Shown in pieces: positions 43,755 to 54,169 of a stretch of 64,000 bases of DNA. Source of the stretch: Ursus arctos (taxonomy: Eukaryota > Chordata > Mammalia > Carnivora > Ursidae); the NCBI RefSeq assembly GCF_023065955.2, contig NC_079873.1, positions 13,468,566 to 13,532,565 on the forward strand, written 5' to 3'. Every line of letters starts with the position of its first letter. The stretch's first letter is position 1. A model generated the notes under the pieces. That model saw only the letters and a list, made by a program, of their open reading frames with translations. It was not told the origin of the DNA and made no database searches. Made by a program: the position numbers and the translations under genes.

Positions 43755-46005
43755 TGCCCTGAGCCGTACTTTCCCCTGAGGGCTGCTGGCGGGAGGGATG
43801 CCCAAAGGCTTCTAGAAGACCTTGCCTGGGCATTCTTTCCTGGATTTCCCGTGTTTCTCAGAGGAGAGGCTCCTATCTCTTCTCAAAGCCTGTTCTGTGG
43901 GAGTACCAAGGAGCCTTTATAACTCTTGGGTCTCCAAGGCCACATTTTGGGAATCGCCCAGAGCCCTCAGCAAATAGTAGGGGCTCCTGCAAAAGCCGAT
44001 TGTGGGCACCTCTTATTGTGGTAGCTTGGAATCAGCCATGGTAGGAATACTTACGTGATGGAATCCCTACACACTACTGATCCGGGCATTTTTATTTTAA
44101 AAACTAGTCGTTAAGCCTTTGCCTTGAACATGCTCCTTTGTTCCTCGTGTGCTCCCAGTCCTCATCCCTTCAAAAGAAGGGATTTGACCAACCCGTTTGC
44201 AATTGGAGGAACCCGTTTGCCTTGGTGACACGAGGTCTTGGTTTTACTTGTTGTCGCCACACCCCACCCCTTCCTGGGCACTGAAGCTATTGTTCAATGT
44301 ACGTTTTGTTATTATTCAGATATGATGAGGCCAACAAATCAGGAGATGATTGCCGCTGTAAAGATAGTTTGTCACCAATGCCAAGAGGACCAAGCCATGC
44401 CGTGGGGCAGGGTGGCAGGGTGAGTGGAGGAGCCCTGGGGTGGGTCAGGAGGCAGCGGGAGCAGGGGAAACTGTAGCAAGAGCTTTTTTTGGGGGGGGGG
44501 AATTTCAAGGGAGGGAACAGGTGAGACACAGTAAGCAGATTTGGATTGGCTAGTTTGAATAATTTTAGTGGGCTCTGTCTGGAGTAGAGGAGCCGCCCCT
44601 AGTTGTCTGGTACCTGAGCTGGGGTGATTAGGGCAGGTGGCTAGTGGCCTGGAGTTCTGAGAGCTTCAGAAAGGAGGTGATTGGGAGTCTGGGCCGTGGA
44701 TTGGCTAGCCTGCATGGGAGAGAGACGGTCCCAGGTGGGTTGTTGGCTGTCTCTAGGAATTAGCTAGCCCTGGGTGAGGCCGTCCCTACAGGGTCATCAC
44801 TGCCCCCAATGTGAAAGCATCAAAAATACAGAGTAAAAGGACCGGATTACTACAGAAGCTAACACTGTTCTAAGGGGAACGTAGCATCATTAGATTGGAG
44901 TGGTTTCCAAATTGGTCATGTGAGATGCCCCCCTGCCATCATTAGCTCCGATGATGAGAATGTCTCACATGGCACGTAGTGGCAGCTGCAGCTGTCCTCA
45001 GAAGAGGCACGATGGGAAGTCAAAGCTGAGGTTTATGGTCAATTTAAAGCTTGAGGGGATGATGCTGTGACAGGTTGACAGAGGCCCCCAGGTTACCTGC
45101 GTAGCACCAGTCTCCAGCCCTCTTTGCATGAATTCAAACTTCAGGGGACACACATTTTAAATTTCTGGAAACCAAGTGAGCATTTAGCAAAAATAAACAC
45201 TCGCCAGTTATTTTTATGCTACCACATTCTGTGTTGCACTTAAGAGAAATAGGCCTTCTAGAGCGTTGTAAACATTCTACACACAAGGTTCATTATTTCA
45301 TGGCTTGCAGTGAAGGCCAAATAGAATAATCTGCAGACTAAACCCTTTCTTTATCCCCAGGGCCAAGGCAGAGAGCCGCGAGGGTGAAATGGCTTCCGAG
45401 GTGCCCTCTGCCTCTGAAATGTGTTGCTCTGGAGTTTTGCCAGGTAGCCCGGGTTGGATAATAGACTCTTAGGTGGCCTACATCGAAGGGATGATAGGAG
45501 AGCGACCCTGCCCTTGATCCCTACTCCTGCCAGGTTCTAAAGAGCATCAGCTATCGGACAAGTTTCCAGATGGACTGATTTTCAATTCCCCTGAGCCTCA
45601 GAAAAACAGTTGGCTGTTAAAGACCAGGACTGCTTTAGCCCAAGGGAGAGCGAGATACGACTCACCGCCTTTCCGATCCTAGGTGTGAGCTGGGGTTTAT
45701 CCAGGAAAAAGATGACAGTGCCTTGGATTCTGAACATCAGTGACAATTTGGAGGCTGTAGAACTTTCTACAGGCCTGAGAGGATCCTGGACAGTGACAGC
45801 CTTCCTGCTGAGCAGACACATGGCTGGTTAAAGACTTCGGAGGATGCCAGTGGTGATCACAGCATACAAGGCATCCTCCCTTGGCCAGGACGAATGCATC
45901 GCAGGGCATGACTCGGCTTTCTAAGAATCAGCATATTAGGCAGTGGAAGATGATTTTGCTGCAGGAATTCAATGCAGATCGCGCTGAAGCATATGCTTCC
46001 CAAGC
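43755..46005. other. Mostly unique sequence, no gene recognised
   Basis: No repeat firmly named. The part 44540-44830 (TTGGATTGGCTAGTTTGAAT, TAATTTTAGTGGGCTCTG) has the feel of an old interspersed repeat but I cannot place it. It also holds a T7-G10 junction at 44484-44500 and a hairpin at 44917-44971. Confidence 0.35.
44917..44971. other. Imperfect inverted repeat (hairpin)
   Basis: CATGTGAGA at 44917-44925 is the exact reverse complement of TCTCACATG at 44963-44971, and CATCAT at 44938-44943 pairs with ATGATG at 44951-44956 inside it. It could be the core of a decayed DNA transposon. Confidence 0.7.
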
Positions 46006-46009
46006 ATCT

Positions 46010-46065
46010 AGTGTGGTGTCTGCATGTAGTAGGTGCTCAGTAAAGGGTAGTTGAGTGAGTAAACA
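46010..46065 (+). mobile_element. MIR or L2 3' end scrap
   Basis: TGTGGTGTCTGCATGTAGTA followed by GGTGCTCAGTAAAGGGTAGT resembles GCACATAGTAGGTGCTCAAT of MIR/L2 ends. Confidence 0.6.
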
Positions 46066-46190
46066 AGTGCTTGTTTTATATATCCTACAGTGGAAAGACA
46101 ACCAGCCTTCCTGTTGTTTCTTTTTTATGAGAGTTGTCCAAAAATGGAAAAGAGTGTGTGTTCAGATTTAGTATTAAAACCCCCAAAGTG

Positions 46191-46390
46191 GGGCACCTGG
46201 GTGGCTCAGTTGTTAGCGTCTGCCTTCGGCTCAGGGCGTGATCCCGACGTTATGGGATCGAGCCCCACATCAGGCTCCTCTGCTATGAGCCTGCTTCCTC
46301 CTCTCCCACCCCACCCCCTGGCTTGTGTTCCCTCTCTCGCTGGCTGTCTCTCTCTCTGTCAAATAAATAAATAAAATCTTTAAAAAAAAT
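46191..46390 (+). mobile_element. CAN-SINE, bear-type, young
   Basis: It begins GGGCACCTGGGTGGCTCAGT, has GATCGAGCCCCACATCAGGC, GCTTGTGTTCCCTCTCTCGC and a CAAATAAATAAATAAAATCT tail. The 15-base target-site duplication AAAACCCCCAAAGTG is perfect (46176-46190 and 46391-46405). The frame at 46090-46374 is read through it. Confidence 0.98.
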
Positions 46391-46459
46391 AAAACCCCCA
46401 AAGTGTCCATGCTGTATAACTGTATAATAATAATCATATAATAATGATAATAGCAACTA

Positions 46460-46870
46460 TCAGTCAGCTATGGGTGTGTAACAAATAACCCCCAAATTCA
46501 ATAGCATATGACAAGAAGTATCTCTTCTCAGGCTTTTAGTTTTGTGTGTCACCTGTGGTGACTGTACTTTGAGCTGTAGGTCTACAAATTGACTAATCTA
46601 GTCTGGGTTTGGCTCTAGTCTTGGGATTTGGTTCCAGTCTGCTCCACGTGGCTTTTGTCCTTCTGGGACTAGCGGGCTAACCGGGGCATATTCTTTTCAT
46701 GCCAGTGGCAGAAGCACAAGAGGCTAAGCCCCACAGTGCAAGGACATCTTAAGCTTCAGCTCACATCAGATTTTCCAACTTCTCCTTGGCCACACAAGTG
46801 ATATAACCAAGCCCAAAAGCCATGGGCAGTGAAGTATACTCTGCCTTAAATGGGACCATGAGGGAAATGA
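46460..46870. mobile_element. Ancient interspersed repeat (related to 21712)
   Basis: TATGGGTGTGTAACAAATAA, CCCCCAAATTCAATAGCATA, then CACACAAGTGATATAACCAA near the end parallel the element at 21712. It is more decayed. Confidence 0.6.
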
Positions 46871-46904
46871 ATAATCACTGAACAATAATCCAGACTCTCA
46901 TAAT

Positions 46905-47165
46905 AACCACCATTTATTGGATGTTACTCTGTGCCGGGTACTGCTCTAAGCATTTTACGTGAATAAGCTCATTTTATTATCCTGACAGCCCTAGGGTGTA
47001 GGTGCTCTTATGTTGAAGGTCCATTTTACAGATAAGAAAGTCGAGGCACAGAATTGCTGATGAACTTGCCAGAGGACGCACATCTAGGAGGCAGCCGAAC
47101 CAGGATTCACACCCAGCAGTGCGATCCCAGCACCTCCTCTCTTAACCACGCTGACCTCCCACTCC
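46905..47165 (-). mobile_element. MIR SINE, near full length
   Basis: GTGCCGGGTACTGCTCTAAG, CATTTTACGTGAATAAGCTC, CCATTTTACAGATAAGAAAG, TCGAGGCACAGAATTGCTGA and CTTAACCACGCTGACCTCCC run the length of a minus-strand MIR. Confidence 0.93.
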
Positions 47166-47229
47166 AGATACCAAGTGTGCTTAATGCCTTGGGAGCCCCT
47201 TAACGTCTGCAACAGGCCAGCACAGATAT

Positions 47230-47362
47230 TGGCTTGTTTAACTTTTGTGGGAGCCCAGGTAGGGTAAGCCTTGCTCTCTCCATTTACTATGGAGAGGGAC
47301 ACTGAGGCCCAACCAAGTTAAGGGATTTGCACACAGCCAGGGGCGGGTGGCTGAGCCAGCAT
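47230..47362 (-). mobile_element. MIR SINE fragment
   Basis: CCATTTACTATGGAGAGGGA, CACTGAGGCCCAACCAAGTT, AAGGGATTTGCACACAGCCA fit the middle of a minus-strand MIR. Confidence 0.75.
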
Positions 47363-47384
47363 GGAGTCCCCGCCCTGCTCCTGG

Positions 47385-48505
47385 CAAGAGTTCCTCCTGT
47401 GTGAACGAGGAGCCACTCAGCACTTACCAAGCTGTTTTTTTCTTTATAATTCTGCTTTCAGTCCTTGGGAGGCTTCTAATTTAGGGCTCCCACCCCACAG
47501 GGCATCCTTTTACTTTCCTGACTTCTCTTCCTTACTTATTTTCTGGCCAGGGGATTTGCGCCCTGGTTCCTGGGCATGGGATCGATGCCATGGTGAGGTA
47601 GCTGCGCCTTAGTTCTCACGGTCTCTGAGTCCTTAGTTTCTCATGACATGGCATGTCCCCGAGTGTCCCCTTCCCTCCCCCGTGCACCCCGCCCTGGCTT
47701 TCTTCCTCCCCCTGAGTGCTGTGGCTGTCCCATGGTGTCCGGTTACAGGCTCAGAAGGGCGAGGCCGGCTCCGTGGCTGTAATTTTAGCCCTCGATGAAA
47801 GACCAGGGGAAGTGAAGGGGGCTCTTTTGGCCCTGTTAACAGGTGTACCCAAGCCACGAGTCTCCGTGTCCTGCAGCCGGGGAGAACGCACACCCCCGAG
47901 AACGCTGGACTGCGTGGAGACACTAGAGCCTCAGCTGGAAGTCAGAACTTGAACAAAGTGTCTGGGTGGGAGCCACTTTTTCGCCCCCAAAGCTACCGGC
48001 TTGGGGGAGCCCGGGGAGTTGGAAGTTCCCAACCCCCAGACAACTTGCAAACCAGCAGCTCTGAACGTAGCCCCGGGCTTGCTGCTCATCAGCTGGGGGA
48101 GTTGTGCGGATAGACACTCCCATCCATGCGACTGGTCTCCAAGCCAACAGAAATGCGGTTCGTGTATTTCTCTTCACCTGAATTCTGCTTGCATGTTACC
48201 TGCCCCTTTCCTCCCACCTCTCAGCTTCTCGCCTTTCAGAATCTGACCACTACCCTTCCTGTCATTCAGTAGCACCCTCTTCAGGCAGATTCCCATAGAG
48301 AGGCACCAATGATGGAGAAAGGACAAGCGGAGAAGAATGTTACTCTTACTTGGCCCATTGCCCAGCATTTCTTAACCCCTTGCCTGAATTCTCTTTCATA
48401 CTAAAGTCAGGGCTTGTTTCTGAGACACTGGATATTTCCAAATGCTTCCAGGCCCTTTTCCCCCAATCTGAGTACTTCAGCCAGGATGACATGGGCTTGA
48501 GAGCT
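47385..48505. other. Unique sequence, no feature recognised
   Basis: No repeat or exon recognised. Frames of up to 96 codons overlap on both strands. Confidence 0.35.
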
Positions 48506-48510
48506 ACCTA

Positions 48511-48668
48511 TTTTTTTTTTTTTTTTTTTTGAGGAAGGAATGAGAGACTTATTGCCTCTCTGGGCAGGCAAGGCCTCCTGCGGGAGTACAGGAGGCGGGG
48601 CAGCGCTGCGTGGCAGGTGGGGGAGGTAGGTAGACGCTCTGTGTCCAGCAAGCCTGACCTAGAGCGAG
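48511..48668 (-). pseudogene. Retrocopy-like segment with poly-A tail (minus strand)
   Basis: A run of about 21 T residues (48511-48531) is followed on the plus strand by about 135 bases of non-repeat, GC-rich sequence up to the old transposon at 48670. Read on the minus strand this is a GC-rich segment, then GAGGCAATAAGTCTCTCATT, an AATAAG hexamer about 20 bases before a long A tail. That is the layout of a 5'-truncated processed retrocopy of an mRNA 3' end. I do not recognise the source gene and see no clear target-site duplication. Confidence 0.4.
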
Positions 48669-48669
48669 G

Positions 48670-49135
48670 ATTCCTCACTCTCCTATGCCATGGACCCCTG
48701 TGGTAGACTGGAGACACCTGGACCCTTCTCAGACTAGGATTTGAAAATGTGAAAATACCTAGAATTACAAAGTACCAGCGGTTATTAAATATGAGTAGTG
48801 AAGAAATAGTTATTAAAATACTAAGTTGTGAATCTGTGACATAGCAAAACGTGAGCTTCTGATTAACCCACTGATTATCAAGCCCTAGTTGAAGGGTTAA
48901 AGGAGTGACCTTTTGTGATACCCGTAACACCAGCTACTGTGATATGAAAATGCCTGTGGTTTCTACTGGTGACAGAGGCGCAGGTCCCGCTAATACTGCT
49001 ATGGTTTGTCGCCTGCACGCGTGACAGAAAGAAATGCTGTGTTTCAGTTATAGACAAGTGCAATACATTTAAAATTCCCCTCTGAGTTCTTGGACCCCCT
49101 GGATGCTGGGTTAAGGACCCCTGATGGAGAATCAG
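48670..49135. mobile_element. Ancient DNA transposon (family shared with 13958 and 43135)
   Basis: CCATGGACCCCTGTGGTAGA, CTTCTCAGACTAGGATTTGA, GTGATATGAAAATGCCTGTG, GGTTTCTACTGGTGACAGAG, TGGACCCCCTGGATGCTGGG and a GGTTAAGGACCCCTG end give the element in order. This is the most complete of the three copies. Confidence 0.8.
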
Positions 49136-49221
49136 CCTGCGTGATCGTTTGTAAGTTCTTTGAGGGAAGGTATTATGTTTATACCACTTACATACTTTAA
49201 TTCTGTTTTTTTCTCTTTTTA

Positions 49222-49325
49222 TTTTAAAAAAATTTTATTATGATATGTTAGTCACCATATGGTACATCATTAGCTTTTGATGAAGTGTTCCATGATTCAT
49301 TGTTTGCGTATAGCACCCAGTGTTG
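49222..49325 (-). mobile_element. Carnivore L1 3' end, truncated
   Basis: ATTATGATATGTTAGTCACC, ATATGGTACATCATTAGCTT, TTGATGAAGTGTTCCATGAT and TCATTGTTTGCGTATAGCAC are the reverse complement of the element at 20101. Confidence 0.87.
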
Positions 49326-49364
49326 TTTTTGTTGTGGTTTTGTTTTGTTTTTTTACTTTGGGCA

Positions 49365-49560
49365 AATGTCAAGCTTATAATAAAGTAACCAGAACAATAT
49401 GATGATTCTCCCCCAAGTATCCATTTCCCTGCTTTACCTGCTATCAACTCACAGCTAATTTTTTTTCACCTACTTCCCCTTCCCAAAGTATTTTGAAGCA
49501 AATCCCAGACTTTATGTAATTTTATCCCATATTTTGATTTATAAATAGCAGACAGGCCAC
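49365..49560 (-). mobile_element. Old L1 3'-region fragment
   Basis: TCAAGCTTATAATAAAGTAA, CCAAGTATCCATTTCCCTGC, GTATTTTGAAGCAAATCCCA and GACTTTATGTAATTTTATCC follow the L1 region also seen at 53335. Confidence 0.75.
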
Positions 49561-49699
49561 TAAATCTTTATGGGTTATGGGAGAGTTGATTGAGAAGTGC
49601 CATCGGATTGATTCAGAAGTGCTGTTCTAGTTCCCTTCGGGGATCAGGGCCCCAGGGCTCCTGCTTCAGAGAATGCCATTCCCAGTCACTGCCCTGTGC

Positions 49700-49890
49700 T
49701 TCCCGGCATGGACCTCATGATGTCACACCTAATTGTTCCCTTCCACATACATTGTCTGTCTCAGTCCCAGGAGAGAAATGCTCCACCTCCCTGACCGCGG
49801 CTGCACCCCCAGCTGCCAGCACAGTGTGTGGCATACTGCGCGTGCCCCGCTAACAAGGCTTTTTGAATGGGTGCCTGACTGAAGGAGAGA
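49700..49890 (+). mobile_element. L2 LINE 3' end
   Basis: CTGCCAGCACAGTGTGTGGC, ATACTGCGCGTGCCCCGCTA, CAAGGCTTTTTGAATGGGTG resemble the L2 end; the preceding part (GAGAGAAATGCTCCACCTCC) is weaker. Confidence 0.6.
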
Positions 49891-49917
49891 GGTAGGCTAT
49901 GGGGGTGTGTCATGTTG

Positions 49918-50063
49918 CTACTCTGAGCGGGGTGTCCGGACTGCAGGGTGATGTCTTCTGGAAGCCTGCCGGAAGTCTGGAATCTCAGGCCCCACCCATC
50001 AGAATCTGCATTTTAGCCTGATGCCCAGGTGACTGTAGGCCCATCACAGTTTAAGGAGCACTG
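49918..50063 (-). mobile_element. MER5A hAT DNA transposon
   Basis: GTCTGGAATCTCAGGCCCCA, CCCATCAGAATCTGCATTTT and an end CACAGTTTAAGGAGCACTG are the reverse complement of MER5A. Confidence 0.85.
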
Positions 50064-50214
50064 ATTTGCCCACCTCCCCACCTCCTTAGCCTGGAAGAGT
50101 GAGACTGCCAGCCAGGAAGAGCTTCCCACTGTGATTTCAGGGGCCTCACTGACCAGGAGGGCAGGGCAGGGCTGGAAGTTCACTCACTGTGAGTCAGCCT
50201 TCCTGCGAGTGAAC

Positions 50215-50350
50215 TCTGGTATGCCCACGTACTGGTGCTGTAGGCCTCTGTTTTCTCACCTGAAAAGTGGGGTGGATGAGCCATATCTCCTAGCATCAGA
50301 GAAGGATTAAACGAGGTAATGACCGCAGTATGGAGTATAGCATGTGTCTC
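50215..50350 (+). mobile_element. MIR SINE fragment
   Basis: GCCTCTGTTTTCTCACCTGA, AAAGTGGGGTGGATGAGCCA, GGATTAAACGAGGTAATGAC are sense MIR. Confidence 0.82.
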
Positions 50351-50374
50351 GGATAACTCCTGGGCTAATTCCTC

Positions 50375-51385
50375 ACGGTTGCCTTTCCAAACTATGAGGG
50401 AATGACACTTGTCCGTCTTTCAAAAGCTCTGATAATTTGGACTTGTTTTGGAAATCTTTTCCCTCATCTTTGATCATCATCATGGAGAGGGCTTGGGAAA
50501 CTTGTGAAGTGGGAGGCGTGGTTTTGGGGCCCCCAGTCCTTCACTTTTGCATCTCCTCCCCCTCTTTCCTATGGCGTCTTTCTCCTTCCAGGGTGTCACA
50601 CACCCTGTCTCCTAAGATCCTGCTCGGAGGCAGAACATCCGATATGATCACAAAGCATTCCATTCCCTAAGAATTTGGGGCCCTTGATTATGGAATAGAA
50701 ATTTTTCTCCCTTTAATGTAGGTATTAGGGGACTGGTGGAGGAAATCTTTTTAAAAAATTTTGTATATGCGTGTGTTTCTAGAATCACGTCACATGGACA
50801 AGTGCCTGCTTTGGCCCTGGGTGTGGTCATGACCACTTCTTTTAGTGGTAACCTTGACCAACACACTCAAGTCAGTTCAGCTCAAGGGTAGTGGCACAGT
50901 TTGGGGCAGTCTTCACTTTTAAACTCACTTTTCCCTGTTCTAATCTGGAGGGATTCTAAACAAATGGACCATGCAGGGAGGCAGAACTCAAGCTTTTAAT
51001 AACTACAGACAGGGAGTAGTGATGGCCAAGGTGAATGTTCCTCACCACCTCCCTCCCTACCAACATTCCCCAGTCTGTCTCACACACCCATTACATGGAG
51101 CACTGTGTTTACCTGGGGCTTGTTCCAACAGAGATCAGCAATCCTACTTCTATCTTGGCCTGGCTGTGTATTTACATGGTAAACATTTCTATAAAAGAAA
51201 GGGAAATATTCTCTTTAAAATATCTTATAAAAATTGCCCTTTGGAGATGAGTGGATAGGAAAGAGCAAACATTCCATATTTATGAAATGAATCATTTTAT
51301 AAAAATGTTACCTGTAGACCAAAAACTTAATAACAATAATATTGCTGATAGTGCAGTCATACTTGATTACGTTGGTTTAGCATTT
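50375..51385. other. Unique sequence, no feature recognised
   Basis: No repeat or exon recognised. Confidence 0.35.
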
Positions 51386-51388
51386 TAT

Positions 51389-51412
51389 ACACACACACAC
51401 ACACACACACAC
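51389..51412 (+). repeat. (AC)n microsatellite, twelve units
   Basis: An uninterrupted AC run of about 24 bases, followed by GTATATACATACATACAG. Long enough to be polymorphic. Confidence 0.95.
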
Positions 51413-51430
51413 GTATATACATACATACAG

Positions 51431-51605
51431 GCCCTTTCCTATACATCACTTCATCTAAGCTTCCCAGCAATCCAATAAAATGGACACTGTTAGCTCCATT
51501 TTAAAAATGAGAAAATCGAGGCTTAGAAAGGTGGGGTAAATGCCCACTGTTATACCCCTAGGCAGTGTTAGAGCAGGAATATGAGTGTAGGTCTTCTGAC
51601 TCAAA
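51431..51605 (-). mobile_element. MIR SINE
   Basis: CAGCAATCCAATAAAATGGA, GCTCCATTTTAAAAATGAGA, AAATCGAGGCTTAGAAAGGT and GGAATATGAGTGTAGGTCTT are a minus-strand MIR starting next to the AC repeat. Confidence 0.87.
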
Positions 51606-51714
51606 ACAAAATTACCGCCTATTTGCATCTATCAGCCAAGAGTAATATGTAAGCTGGGTATAAACCCATTGGCACACAGCTGCCTCAAAGTGTCTGTACC
51701 ATTCAGCATTTAAC

Positions 51715-52220
51715 CAGGAAAGTGGAACCACTCTAGGAATTTCACACAGGGAGAATTTAATACAGGGAATTGGTTACACTGCCCACGGATAAGCTGAGAA
51801 GCCAAACAGAGAATGGCAAGGTAAACCAGAGCTCAGCAATGGCAGGAAGCTGCTACCATGCTTAAGCTGGAGGGAGAGGAGGAAGGAACAATGCTACCAG
51901 ACCCCAGGGGCTAGAGGCCCCTTAAGGAAACTGGGACAGCAGTGAGCCAGACTGGTGGAAGTTGGGATCCCCAAGGAGACATTGCTGTGGACTAAGAGTG
52001 AAGGGAGGAAATACCCTGACTTCTCTCTTCCTTCTACCCTTCCACGTCCTCTCGGTGCCTCTCACTGGCTGAGCCTAGCTGGAAGCCAGTGGACCTGGAA
52101 GTTATAGCCCAGGGGGGTGAGCCCTGCTTGTGATGCCCAGCAGAGCTGGGGAGGGTGATGAGTGGATCTGGGGGTTACAAGCCCAGGGCCAGCATGGCAT
52201 CTCCTACTCCTAGGTGTGGG
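51715..52220. mobile_element. Probable ancient interspersed repeat, unnamed
   Basis: AACCAGGAAAGTGGAACCAC, GGGAGAATTTAATACAGGGA, ATTGGTTACACTGCCCACGG is a common mammalian repeat opening; a long purine-rich middle follows. Family not placed. Confidence 0.55.
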
Positions 52221-52224
52221 TACA

Positions 52225-53330
52225 CTCCCAGAACTAGCTTCATGCCTTCAGGTTTTCCTCCTCCAAGGACCCCCGTTTCCCTCCTGGTTCCTTGATGGTA
52301 CCCTGCCCCCCCACATTGCCTCCCCGCCTCTCCAACAAGTCTGGCTGTAATTCATTTTTGACCACTTTTCAGAACCCCCCCCCCAAAAAAGGAGTTGCTC
52401 AGGAGTTTGCAAAGGTGAGAGAAAGTGGTTTAAACTGGTCCAGTTACACATTTGAGGCCCAGATAGCAACTTGTGTTGCTTTTGGGACACAGAGACCAAA
52501 GCTCCAGTGACCCAACAAAAGACTGCGTCAGTGAGTATCTTGGCAAGCAGATGTCAAAAAGAACGCTGCCACTGGCCCGCCAGGAGAACTGGTTTAGCAG
52601 CAAGCTGATAGACCCAAAGGACTGGCATACATCACTCATTCTTCTGCATACTACTTAATTAGCCTGATAAAAATAGGCATTGCAGCCTTGGTATTGTCTC
52701 CCTTTGTTCACTGCCCGCCCTCCACCCCCAGGGTTCTGTTTTCCGTCTGTAGTTCTCTCTTACAGGTGAATGTGTTTGCAGGATTCTTTTTTCTTTCATT
52801 CTGCAACCTTCTGTGTAGATAATTGGAGACATCTGATGCCCTTAAACCAGAAATGGGAAAACCCTGGCATAAATAAGAAAATCATTTCTGTGGTTCGTGG
52901 CACAGTTTTGTGAACTCTTACCAATGAAAAGGGAAACTCATGGTCATTTGGGTTCATGATTGGGAAGAGAGAAAAGGGAAACCCTACACCTCATTCAGGG
53001 CCGAGCACACAAAAGCTTCTCAAAAAAGAAATGCTCGCTGAATGGATGGGAACATGCAACATGTACAGTACCCCGTTCATTTCCTTTGACAGGTGCCTTT
53101 TTGTTTTTAATACACACGGCAGCATTCAATAGCAGGCAACTAACGTCTTGGAGTTCTTCTGGGGGCTTAATAAAGGCTAAATAATAAACTGTCTTCAAGC
53201 TTTTGTTTTGTTTCAGGAGAATTACTACCTCCGCTCTCTGTACTACTGAGTTTATGATGAATTTGAGGCTCATACATATGTCGAGTCATTTTATCAGCTT
53301 GATCACTTTTATGTTCTATAGCTTTAAATA
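52225..53330. other. Unique sequence, no feature recognised
   Basis: It contains a C-run/A-run junction at 52375-52390. The part about 52500-52700 is free of recognised repeats. No exon supported. Confidence 0.35.
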
Positions 53331-53334
53331 TTTA

Positions 53335-53879
53335 TTATGCAAGCTTTCGAACACAGAGTAACATAACAGCCATGTACCGACCGTCCAATTCTATCAAAGC
53401 TAACACTTCTTCCATGCTTGCTTCATATTCGTTTCAAGAAAGCAAATGTTACTGTTGGAATTGAAAGCCCCTGTGTTCCCTGTCTAATCTGATGACCCCC
53501 TAGCTCCCCAGTGGTAACTATTACCCTCATTCTTGTGCTTATCAGCCCTCACCTGGATATGTATCAGTAGTTTTACCACGTATGTATAGATTCACAACTG
53601 GAATTGACATGTTTTAAAATTTGCATAAATCATAGAATATTGTATGTGTCATTCTGTAACTTGCTTTTATGACTTAAACATATTGGTCTGCACAGCTCTG
53701 CCGTATTCATCTTTCACCACCCCGAGGAATGCTCTTAAAGGAATACTGTGCAATTTCTTTTTGCACTCTCCCATCAGTGGGTATTTGGGTTATTTCCAAT
53801 TTCTTGCTCCTGCAAACAGTGCTGCCACAAACAATTACATCAAATGTCCTTATGGCACATGGGGGGAAAGGTCTCTAGG
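53335..53879 (-). mobile_element. Old L1 3'-region fragment, left part
   Basis: CGAACACAGAGTAACATAAC, CCATGTACCGACCGTCCAAT, AATCATAGAATATTGTATGT, CTGTAACTTGCTTTTATGAC, CATCAGTGGGTATTTGGGTT and GCTCCTGCAAACAGTGCTGC follow the reverse-complement L1 3' region. A MER20 at 53880 splits it. Confidence 0.85.
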
Positions 53880-54029
53880 CAGTGGATCGCAACCTTTTCT
53901 ACACATCGGAAATGCCTAGGGAGCCTTTAAAAGTCCCAGCACCAGGCTTCACCCAGCCCAGTGAAATCCTGTATTTCTTTAAAGCTCCCCCCGATCATTC
54001 GTCGTGCAGCCAGCATTGGCAACCATTAC
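53880..54029 (+). mobile_element. MER20-type hAT DNA transposon, inside L1
   Basis: It starts CAGTGGATCGCAACCTTTTC, then CACATCGGAAATGCCTAGGG, AGCCTTTAAAAGTCCCAGCA, TTTAAAGCTCCCCCCGATCA and ends GCATTGGCAACCATTAC. Both termini are recognisable. Confidence 0.8.
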
Positions 54030-54165
54030 TTTAGAGTATACAGCCTGAAATTAAACTTCTGGGTCCAAGGGTTTCTTCCTCTTCAGCTTTTTAGATATTG
54101 CCAAATTATTCTCCACGGCGGTTGTGCCAGTGGAAACACCATCAGCAGAGTCTGAGAGCCCATGT
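54030..54165 (-). mobile_element. Old L1 3'-region fragment, right part
   Basis: GAAATTAAACTTCTGGGTCC, GATATTGCCAAATTATTCTC and GTGCCAGTGGAAACACCATC continue the L1 of 53335 (consensus GGAATTGCTGGGTCAAAGG and TTGCCAAATTGTTCTCC). Confidence 0.82.
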
Positions 54166-54169
54166 GACA

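Noticed and set aside
48350..48532. Plus-strand frame ending in a polyphenylalanine run
   Set aside because: The run is a poly-T tract, probably the A tail of a minus-strand retrocopy.
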